5,141 bases of DNA, taken from NCBI GenBank assembly GCA_044375105.1, contig JBILNK010000238.1, positions 1-5,141 of the forward strand. Direction: 5' to 3'. How positions within the stretch are numbered: the first letter of the stretch is position 1; every line of letters begins with the position of its first letter. Origin of the DNA: JBIKLM01 sp044375105. Lineage in GTDB: Bacteria > Planctomycetota > UBA1135 > GCA-002686595. A model generated the notes under the pieces. It was not told the DNA's origin. It made no database searches and saw only the letters and a program-made list of their open reading frames with translations. A program made the position numbers and the translations under genes. Positions 1 to 5,141 of the stretch are shown here, piece after piece.

Positions 1-1350
1 AACACCGGCGGCCAGGCTGGCTTCTTCCAGCGTCTGATCGAGCTCCCCGGCGTCGATCCCCTCGAGCTCCTGGCCCTGGCCCTGCCGGGCTCCGCCCGTC
101 CGGCCGACGGGGCGCGCCCGCGCGAGCTCTGGCGCGAGGCGCGCTCGCCGCGCTATCGCGAGGTCGGCGAGCGCCTGGCGGTCCTGGCCGCCGAGGAGGC
201 CAGCGCCCGCGCCAAACAGCCCAAGGCCATGGTCATGCGCGAGCGGGCCATGCCGCGCGAGACCTTCGTGTTGGCCCGCGGGGACTATCGCCATCCCGAT
301 CGCTCGCGCCCGGTGGAGCGTTCGGTCCCGGCGGTGCTCGGGCGCTGGCCCGACGGGGCACCCCGCGACCGGCTGGGCCTGGCGCGCTGGCTGTTCTCGC
401 CGCAGAACCCGCTGACCGCGCGGGTGTTCGTCAACCGCCTGTGGGCCGAGGTCTTCGGGCGCGGCCTGGTGGCGACCGGCGACGACTTCGGGCTGCAGGG
501 CGAGCGGCCGAGCCACCCCGAGCTGCTCGATTGGCTGGCGGTCGAATTCGTCGAGAGCGGTTATGACCAGCGCGCGCTGCTCTGCCTGATGCTGGGCAGC
601 GCCACCTTCCGGCAGTCCTCGCGCCTGCGGCCCGAGCTGGCCCAGCTGGACCCGGACGATTTCCTGCTCGGGCGCTATCCGCGGCGCCGCCTGACCGCCG
701 AGGAGATCCGCGACGGGGCCCTGTTCGCGGCCGGCCTGCTGGTCGAGCGCCTGGGCGGACCCTCGGTCAAGCCCTACCAGCCGCCGGGGCTGTGGGAAGA
801 GGTCGCCATGCCGCAGTCGAACACGCGCCGCTACGACCAGGGCAGCGGCGAGTCGCTCTGGCGCCGCAGCCTCTACACCTACTGGAAGCGCGCCGCGCCG
901 CCCCCGGCGATGCTGAGCTTCGATGCGCCCACGCGCGAGTTCTGCGTCACCGAGCGCAGCCGCACCGAGACGCCGCTGCAGGCCCTGGTGCTGCAGAACG
1001 ACGTGCAATTCCTGGAGGCGGCGCGGGCCCTGGCCCAGCGCACCTTGATCGAGCTCGACGCGGGCTACGCCCCGGCTCCGGAAATGCCCGCCGAGCTGGT
1101 GCGGCGCGGCCTCGAGCTGCTCTTCCGCCGCGTGTTGGCGCGCGCCCCGCTGCCGGAGGAATCGGCGGCCCTGTCCCGGGCCCTGGCGGACTTCCGCGAC
1201 CGCTTCCGCGCCGCGCCCCACAAGGCCGTGGCCTTGCTGGCCGCAGGCGAAGCGCCCCGCGATCCGCGCCTGGACGAGGCCGAGCTGGCCGCCTGGACCT
1301 TCCTGGCCAGCAGCACCCTCAATCTGTTCGAAGCCACCAACCCGCGCTGA
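1..1350 (+). CDS. DUF1553 (PSD1) domain protein, C-terminal part; 5' end outside window
   Basis: The reading frame is open from base 1 to the TGA at 1348-1350, giving 449 residues with no start in view. The first in-frame ATG (229) is internal: it lies inside the conserved block MVMRERAMPRETFVLARGDY (residues 77-96), which corresponds to the family signature xVMxE...PRxTxVLxRGDxxxPG that opens the DUF1553/PSD1 domain. Further family blocks follow: LARWLFSPQNPLTARVFVNR (about 127-146), DDFGLQGERPSHPELLDWLA (161-180), RRLTAEEIRDGALFAAGLL (229-247), GGPSVKPYQPPGLWEE (252-267) and the late TETPLQALVLQND motif (323-335). Full-length members commonly have 700-1100 residues with an N-terminal DUF1549 and often a cytochrome-c-like or concanavalin-like domain, so about half is missing here. 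The C-terminal end reads TLNLFEATNPR where many relatives have LNLDE, a small divergence. Members are exported; their biochemical role is unknown, although a link to polysaccharide use or envelope processes has been proposed for the family. The DUF1501 gene starts three bases after this stop, so the two are probably co-transcribed. Family assignment is secure; function is not. Confidence 0.93.
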   Translation, partial: NTGGQAGFFQRLIELPGVDPLELLALALPGSARPADGARPRELWREARSPRYREVGERLAVLAAEEASARAKQPKAMVMRERAMPRETFVLARGDYRHPDRSRPVERSVPAVLGRWPDGAPRDRLGLARWLFSPQNPLTARVFVNRLWAEVFGRGLVATGDDFGLQGERPSHPELLDWLAVEFVESGYDQRALLCLMLGSATFRQSSRLRPELAQLDPDDFLLGRYPRRRLTAEEIRDGALFAAGLLVERLGGPSVKPYQPPGLWEEVAMPQSNTRRYDQGSGESLWRRSLYTYWKRAAPPPAMLSFDAPTREFCVTERSRTETPLQALVLQNDVQFLEAARALAQRTLIELDAGYAPAPEMPAELVRRGLELLFRRVLARAPLPEESAALSRALADFRDRFRAAPHKAVALLAAGEAPRDPRLDEAELAAWTFLASSTLNLFEATNPR

Positions 1351-1353
1351 CCC

Positions 1354-2823
1354 ATGGATCCCTTGGCCGAACGCCGCCTGGGCCTGACCCGCCGCCGCTT
1401 CTTCGGGCTGACCGGCGCCTCCCTGGGGGCCGCGCTGGGCGGTCTGGCCCTCGATGGCCTGCTGGCGCCCGCCGCCCGCGCCGCCGATGGCGCCGGCCGG
1501 GGCTTCGACGGCGCCCGCTTCCCGCACCACCGACCCCGGGCGCGGCGCGTGATCTACCTGCACATGGAGGGCGCCCCGAGCCAGCTCGACCTCTACGACC
1601 ACAAGCCGGGCCTGGCCGAGCGCTTCGACCAGGATCTGCCGGAGTCGTTCTTCAAGGGCCAGCGCCTGACCGGCATGACCAGCGGCCAGGGACGCTTCCC
1701 GGTGGCGCCCTCGATGTTCCGCTTCGATCGCCATCCCAACCTCCAGGACGGGGTCTATCTGAGCGAGCTCCTGCCGCACACCGGCGGCGTCGCCGACCGG
1801 CTCTGTCTGGTGCGCTCGATGCACACGGATGCGATCAACCACGAGCCGGCGATCACCTTCTTCCAGACCGGCAACCAGCAGCCCGGACGGCCCTCCTTCG
1901 GCGCCTGGGCCAGCTACGGGCTCGGCAGCTTGAACCGGGACCTGCCGGCCTTCGTGGTGCTGATCACCCAGGGCTTCGGCAACATGCAGGCCCTCTCGGC
2001 GCGCTTCTGGGGCGCCGGTTTCCTGCCCGGACGCCACCAGGGCGTGCCGCTCAGGAGCTCGGGCTCGCCGGTCCTGTACCTCGACGATCCAGAGGGGCTC
2101 GAGCGCGGCGATCGGCGCGCCATGCTGGATCTGGTCGGGGCGCTCAACGAGCAGGAGTTCGGGCGCACCCTGGACCCCGAGATCGAGACGCGCATCGCCC
2201 AGTACGAGATGGCCTTCCGCATGCAGATGTCGGTGCCCGACCTGACCGACTTCTCCGACGAGGACCCGGCCACGATCGCCTTGTACGGCGAAGAAGCGCT
2301 GAAACCCGGCACTTTCGCGGCCAATTGCCTGCTCGCGCGGCGTCTGCTCGAGCGCGACGTGCGTTTCGTGCAGCTGTTCATGCGCGGCTGGGACCAGCAC
2401 GGCAACCTGCCGGGCGAGATCCGTGCCCAGGCCAAGGCCGTGGACCGCGCCCAGGCGGCGTTGGTGCTCGATCTCGAGCGGCGCGGGCTGCTGGAGGACA
2501 CCCTGGTGTTATGGTCGGGTGAGTTCGGCCGCACGGTCTATTGCCAGGGCCTGCTCGAGCGCGAGAACTACGGCCGCGACCACCACCCGCGCTGCTTCAG
2601 CTCCTGGATCGCGGGCGGCGGCATCAACGCCGGCACGGTGTACGGCGAGACCGACGACTTCTCCTACGAGATCGTGCGCGACCCGGTCTCGGTCCACGAC
2701 CTGCATGCGACCCTGCTGCACCTCCTGGGCTACGACCACACCCGCCTGACCTATCGCCACCAAGGCCGCGACTTCCGCCTGACCGACGTGTTCGGCCAGG
2801 TGATCCCCGGCCTCTTGGCCTGA
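1354..2823 (+). CDS. DUF1501 domain protein with Tat signal peptide
   Basis: A complete 489-residue protein. The ATG at 1354 lies three bases after the upstream stop; no clear Shine-Dalgarno sequence precedes it, so translational coupling to the DUF1553 gene is likely. The start is supported because it gives a normal twin-arginine signal: LTRRRFFGL at residues 11-19, a hydrophobic stretch to about 38, and a probable cleavage site after AARA (about 40-43). The mature part shows the DUF1501 blocks in order: VIYLHMEGAPSQLDLYDHKP (66-85), LVRSMHTDAINHEPA (152-166), GWDQHGNLPGE (345-355), LWSGEFGRT (386-394), YGRDHHPRCFSSWIAGGG (406-423), VHDLHATLLHLLGYDH (447-462) and GRDFRLTDVFG (471-481). DUF1501 is related to the alkaline phosphatase/sulfatase superfamily, in which Asp and His residues bind metals; D79/D82, D347/H349 and D409/H410/H411 are my candidates here by motif, which is an inference. 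The length is typical of the family. It should act folded outside the cytoplasm, with a substrate that is not known. The DUF1553-DUF1501 tandem is recurrent in Planctomycetota, Verrucomicrobiota and Acidobacteriota. Confidence 0.94.
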   Translation: MDPLAERRLGLTRRRFFGLTGASLGAALGGLALDGLLAPAARAADGAGRGFDGARFPHHRPRARRVIYLHMEGAPSQLDLYDHKPGLAERFDQDLPESFFKGQRLTGMTSGQGRFPVAPSMFRFDRHPNLQDGVYLSELLPHTGGVADRLCLVRSMHTDAINHEPAITFFQTGNQQPGRPSFGAWASYGLGSLNRDLPAFVVLITQGFGNMQALSARFWGAGFLPGRHQGVPLRSSGSPVLYLDDPEGLERGDRRAMLDLVGALNEQEFGRTLDPEIETRIAQYEMAFRMQMSVPDLTDFSDEDPATIALYGEEALKPGTFAANCLLARRLLERDVRFVQLFMRGWDQHGNLPGEIRAQAKAVDRAQAALVLDLERRGLLEDTLVLWSGEFGRTVYCQGLLERENYGRDHHPRCFSSWIAGGGINAGTVYGETDDFSYEIVRDPVSVHDLHATLLHLLGYDHTRLTYRHQGRDFRLTDVFGQVIPGLLA

Positions 2824-2836
2824 AGGGCCGCCCGGC

Positions 2837-2880
2837 GCGCTGCGCTCCTCTCGCGGCCTGGGCCAAGCGCCGCGCAGCGC
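2837..2880. terminator. possible bidirectional terminator hairpin between convergent genes
   Basis: The only gap between the two convergent units is 60 bp. It contains a perfect 9-bp inverted repeat, GCGCTGCGC (2837-2845) and GCGCAGCGC (2872-2880), separated by 26 bases. A smaller nested pairing, GCGGC (2853-2857) with GCCGC (2869-2873), overlaps the right arm by two bases. No T-run follows on either strand, so a classical intrinsic terminator is not shown. Position argues for a role in ending both transcripts; composition (nearly all G and C) means a chance inverted repeat is quite possible. Confidence 0.3.
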
Positions 2881-2883
2881 TCC

Positions 2884-3609
2884 TCATCGGCGCCAGGAGG
2901 CTCCCTGGGCTTGCCACCAGGCGGCGCAGTGGGGGAACGGCGGGCGCGCCACCACCCAGCCCGGCTGCGGGAGTTCGCGCTGGTCGACGCGCCATAGGAA
3001 GCCGTCGACCGGCGCCCAGGGCTGGTCGGGGGACGTCTCGACCGCGAAGCGCCGGCCGCGGCGGTCGGTCAACAGGGCCAGGTTCTCCTGGAAGGGGTGC
3101 CGCTCGGTCAGCAGGGCGTTGCACCAATCCAGGCGATCGCCGCGGGCCGGCAGCTCGAGCTCGAAATAGAGCCAGGCGTCGAGGCCTTCGAGCTCGTAGC
3201 CCACCCAGTGGAGCTCGGCCCAGCCCGCGGTGGCCCCGGGACGGCGCGCGGGCGCCGGCGATCCCGCGGGGGCCGGGCCGCCGGGGGCTCGCGGGGGCGC
3301 GGGAGCCGCCTCCGGCTTGGGCAGTGCGGACCAGCGGCTCTTGGCCCGCAGGTTGTCGCGCAGGTAGGCGAACAGGATCGCCTCGGCGCCCTGCGGCTGC
3401 TCGAGGTCGACCGGCCGACCGCTGAAGTTCTCGAGGGCCAGCTCGAGCTCGATCGAATCGATGCGCAGGGCCACCTCCAGGCGGCCGCTCTCGGGGTCGA
3501 ACTCCCCTTCGGCCTCGCTGCGGTGGAAGGGATGATCGCCGGGGGGCGCGGCGGGCAGCGCGAGCGCGCTGGGGGACGGAGCCAGCGCCAGGGCCAGCGG
3601 CAGGCCCAT
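2884..3609 (-). CDS. DUF6702 family exported protein
   Basis: From the ATG at 3609 the product has 241 residues. A Sec-type hydrophobic leader (MGLPLALALAPSPSALALPA, 1-20) is followed directly by the family's N-terminal signature DHPFHRSEAEGEFDPESGRL (25-44), a match to the HPxHxSxxEx(D/N)xxxxxLE pattern of DUF6702. Further family blocks are LRIDSIELELALE (48-60), AYLRDNLR (81-88), WVGYELEG..AWLYFELELP (135-154) and FQENLALL (173-180). Two things are unusual: a Pro/Ala/Gly-rich insert at about 98-128 between the YLRD block and the VGYE block, and about 60 residues after the QENL block, rich in Trp and Pro and ending with PHCAAWWQAQGASWRR. Most relatives that I recall are roughly 160-200 residues. 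The ATG leader lacks basic residues before the hydrophobic core; an in-frame CTG at 3657, preceded by AAGGGG, would add LARFAARLPTRAPSLW and supply them, so the true start may lie upstream. It lies downstream of the M1 peptidase gene on the same strand, an arrangement I recall from Bacteroidota and other phyla. Function unknown; likely periplasmic or surface. Confidence 0.8.
   Translation of the reverse strand: MGLPLALALAPSPSALALPAAPPGDHPFHRSEAEGEFDPESGRLEVALRIDSIELELALENFSGRPVDLEQPQGAEAILFAYLRDNLRAKSRWSALPKPEAAPAPPRAPGGPAPAGSPAPARRPGATAGWAELHWVGYELEGLDAWLYFELELPARGDRLDWCNALLTERHPFQENLALLTDRRGRRFAVETSPDQPWAPVDGFLWRVDQRELPQPGWVVARPPFPHCAAWWQAQGASWRR
3268..3303 (+). other. potential G-quadruplex-forming motif inside the DUF6702 gene
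   Basis: The + strand carries five G tracts of 5, 3, 5, 5 and 3 bases with spacers of 2, 5, 5 and 3 bases, which meets the usual G3+N1-7 rule. It lies on the template strand of the DUF6702 gene and coincides with the codons for its Pro/Ala/Gly linker (CCC, CCG, GGC, GCC codons on the coding strand). It may simply be a by-product of Pro-rich coding at very high G+C. Confidence 0.4.
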
Positions 3610-3845
3610 CCACAGGCTCGGCGCCCGGGTGGGCAGGCGGGCGGCAAAACGCGCCAGCCCGCGCGGCCCCTTGGCGGGGGCGGGGGCCGTGCGCCGCTCT
3701 CCGGCGCCGCCCGGGCGGCCCGCGCCGGAGCGGATCGTGCGGAGCCCATTGGCTACGGCGTTCGAGCCGCGCGGGCCCGCGTAGGTCGCTGCCCGGCCCG
3801 CGGCCAACGGTGCTTCGAGGACGACCCTCGGGCTCAATCCGGACC
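3610..3845. other. gap between M1 peptidase stop and DUF6702 start; no convincing gene
   Basis: These 236 bases are open in the DUF6702 frame but translate to a low-complexity Arg/Ala/Pro/Gly sequence without family similarity. A TTG at 3837, eight bases after the M1 stop and preceded by TGAGGT, is an in-frame start candidate but would put 76 residues before the hydrophobic leader, which is implausible for a signal peptide. An ATG at 3749 begins another frame that runs through the DUF6702 gene and looks like a shadow. An 8-bp inverted repeat (3770-3777 with 3795-3802, 17-base loop) and a 12-bp palindrome CGCGGGCCCGCG (3770-3781) lie about 45-75 bases after the M1 stop and could form an RNA hairpin, but in this base composition they may be chance. 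I see no recognisable promoter. Confidence 0.4.
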
Positions 3846-5141
3846 TCAGCGCGGCGACCCGGCCCGGGCGGGCGGGGCGCCGCCGGAAGTGGGTGCGGCT
3901 GCCGGGGGGGCTGCCGGCGCCGCCGCTGGGGATCGCGGCGCTTGGCCCGCGGGCGGCGCGGCGTCGGCGCCGGTCGCTGCGGCCGCCTCCGCGCCGGGGG
4001 CCGGGGCCTCGCCCGCCGCCGGTTCGCTGGCGCGCCGCTCCCACTCCTGGGCCTCGCGCATCGGGTTGCCGCCGTCGCGCTGGCGGTCCTTGAACAGCTT
4101 GAAGCGCGAGCGCTTGGGCTCTTGGGGATAGACGTTGTTGCTGAGGTCCACATCGGCGGTCTCGAGGTGCGGGTCGAGCACCACCTTGACCAGCGGCTGA
4201 TCCCGGATGATCAGCTTGCCGCCCGAGCGCGCGTCCCGGCGCCAGAATTCGGCCGGGATGCGCAGCTCCTCCAGGCTGCCGTCGGCGTAGTGCAGCTCGA
4301 GGATCACCGGCATCACCACCTGGCCCTGATTGCGCACGCGCACCAGATGGAAATAGAGGTCGGTTTCGAGCAGGGCCCGCTGGGCGTCGGTCAGGCTGGC
4401 CAGTTCCTTCTGGAAAGCCTCCAGCTCCTTGGGCGTGACGTCCAGCTCGTCGTAGCGGTTGTAGAAGTCGAGCAGCTCGGGGAACCGGTCGCTGCGCTTC
4501 TCGAGGGCGCGGTTGTTGCGCTGGGCCAGGGTTTCGGGCTCGGCCTCGCGCTCGGCGCGCCGGGCGGCCTTGGACAGCTCGGGATCGAGGGCCTCGACGG
4601 TGAAGGTCTCGAAGCCCTCGAGCACCTGGTCCACGAAGCCGGTCGAGTAGAACCAGCCGCGCCAGAACCAATCCAGGTCCACGGCGGAGGCGTCCTCCAG
4701 GGTGCGGAACAGGTCGGCCGGCTCGGGGCGCTTGAAGGCCCAGCGGCGCGAGTACTCGGCGAAGGCGAAGTCGAACAGCTCGCGGCCCAGGACCGTCTCG
4801 CGCAGCACGTTGAGCGCCGTGGCCGGTTTGGTGTAGGCATTGGGGCCGAACTGCACCACGGAATCCGAATTGGTCATGATCGGCACCTGGTTCTCGCTGC
4901 GCATGTAGCCGACGATGCCCTGGGGTTCGCCGCGGCGGGTGGGATAGTCGGGCTCGAAGGCCACGCAGGCCAGATACTCGCAGAAGCTGTTGAGGCCCTC
5001 GTCCATCCAGGTCCACTGGCGCTCGTCCGAGTTGACGATCATCGGGAACCAGTTGTGGCCCACCTCGTGGATCACGACCGAAATCAGCCCGTATTTGGTG
5101 CGCTCGCTGTAGGTGCCGTCCTTTTCGGGGCGCGGCCCGTT
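3846..5141 (-). CDS. M1 family zinc metallopeptidase, catalytic and C-terminal part; 5' end outside window
   Basis: The frame is open from the right edge to the TGA at 3846-3848: 431 residues, with no start in view. The GTG at 5075 is internal, since it encodes a Val immediately before the zinc motif and 22 in-frame residues (NGPRPEKDGTYSERTKYGLI...) precede it. H25-E26-V27-G28-H29, then 18 residues and E48 in WMDEGLNSF, form the gluzincin HExxH-x18-E site (two His and a Glu bind zinc; E26 is the catalytic base). Y103 in FGPNAYTKPATALNVL is the likely transition-state Tyr. Later blocks, DLDWFWRGWFYSTGFVD (about 155-171) and VVMPVILELHYADGSLEELR (275-294) followed by RIPAEFWRR, match the subgroup of bacterial M1 peptidases annotated from Bacteroidota and Gemmatimonadota. 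The substrate-binding GAMEN-type motif must lie beyond the edge. From about residue 371 to the end the protein is an Ala/Pro/Gly-rich, probably disordered tail. Expected activity is release of N-terminal residues from peptides, probably outside the cytoplasm; the signal peptide cannot be seen. DUF6702 follows on the same strand. Confidence 0.93.
   Translation of the reverse strand, partial: NGPRPEKDGTYSERTKYGLISVVIHEVGHNWFPMIVNSDERQWTWMDEGLNSFCEYLACVAFEPDYPTRRGEPQGIVGYMRSENQVPIMTNSDSVVQFGPNAYTKPATALNVLRETVLGRELFDFAFAEYSRRWAFKRPEPADLFRTLEDASAVDLDWFWRGWFYSTGFVDQVLEGFETFTVEALDPELSKAARRAEREAEPETLAQRNNRALEKRSDRFPELLDFYNRYDELDVTPKELEAFQKELASLTDAQRALLETDLYFHLVRVRNQGQVVMPVILELHYADGSLEELRIPAEFWRRDARSGGKLIIRDQPLVKVVLDPHLETADVDLSNNVYPQEPKRSRFKLFKDRQRDGGNPMREAQEWERRASEPAAGEAPAPGAEAAAATGADAAPPAGQAPRSPAAAPAAPPAAAPTSGGAPPARAGSPR

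Noticed and set aside
229..1350. ATG at 229 as a true start of a 373-residue DUF1553 protein
   Set aside because: The frame is open to base 1 and the ATG lies within the conserved VMRE motif, so it is an internal Met of a longer protein cut by the window edge.
792..2522. A 576-codon + strand open frame overlapping the DUF1553 and DUF1501 genes
   Set aside because: Out of frame with both recognised genes, Arg/Pro/Ala-rich and without motifs; long stop-free shadow frames are expected with this base composition.
1914..2534. A 206-codon antisense open frame within the DUF1501 gene
   Set aside because: Ser/Arg-rich translation with no motif, fully inside a gene of secure family assignment; a shadow frame.
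3151..3452. 14-bp direct repeat CAGCTCGAGCTCGA at 3151-3164 and 3439-3452
   Set aside because: Both copies encode Glu-Leu-Glu-Leu in the DUF6702 protein with the genome's preferred codons, so coding explains the repeat.
2624..4153. A 509-codon - strand open frame bridging the convergent junction
   Set aside because: Its translation is Arg/Pro/Ala-rich without domains, and it overlaps three genes that have clear family motifs in other frames.
2884..5016. A 710-codon open frame on the - strand covering both right-hand genes, suggesting a giant fusion or dual-coding protein
   Set aside because: Only its last 241 codons match a family (DUF6702). The upstream part lies out of frame with the well-conserved M1 peptidase and is Arg/Pro/Gly-rich, as expected of a shadow frame at very high G+C.
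3846..5075. GTG at 5075 as the start of the M1 peptidase
   Set aside because: It lies two codons before the HEVGH zinc motif, and conserved residues continue upstream to the window edge; a catalytic domain beginning there would lack its N-terminal half.

Overview
The window is very G+C-rich DNA with strong G/C preference at third codon positions. It holds four protein-coding genes in two convergent pairs, and both outer genes run off the ends of the window. A secretion-type gene pair (DUF1549/DUF1553-like followed by a Tat-exported DUF1501 protein) points to Planctomycetota or a relative that carries the same paralogous families (Verrucomicrobiota, Acidobacteriota, some Gemmatimonadota). The high G+C would suit one of the high-G+C planctomycete lineages, but the phylum call is an inference from gene families only.

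Left half, + strand: bases 1-1350 are the C-terminal 449 codons of a DUF1553 (PSD1) protein, whose N-terminal half (usually DUF1549, often with a cytochrome-c-like domain) lies off the left edge. Three bases after its stop begins a complete 489-residue DUF1501 protein with a twin-arginine signal (1354-2823). This tandem is the usual DUF1553-DUF1501 operon. The DUF1501 protein resembles the alkaline phosphatase/sulfatase fold; the molecular role of the pair is not established.

Middle: a 60-bp gap (2824-2883) separates the two convergent units and contains a GC-rich inverted repeat that could serve as a shared terminator.

Right half, - strand: the upstream gene (3846-5141, its start lies beyond the right edge) encodes the catalytic and C-terminal part of an M1 family zinc metallopeptidase with an intact HEVGH-18 residues-E zinc site and an Ala/Pro-rich tail. 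After about 236 bases without a convincing gene comes a DUF6702 family exported protein (2884-3609), with an Ala/Pro linker inserted in the domain and a C-terminal extension. The two genes probably form one transcription unit for cell-envelope or periplasmic proteins.

No RNA gene, mobile element, CRISPR array or recombination site was recognised. I do not see a strong candidate for a wholly new system. The points most worth a second look are the M1-DUF6702 pairing, the unusual linker and tail insertions in both of those proteins, and the unresolved DUF6702 start.
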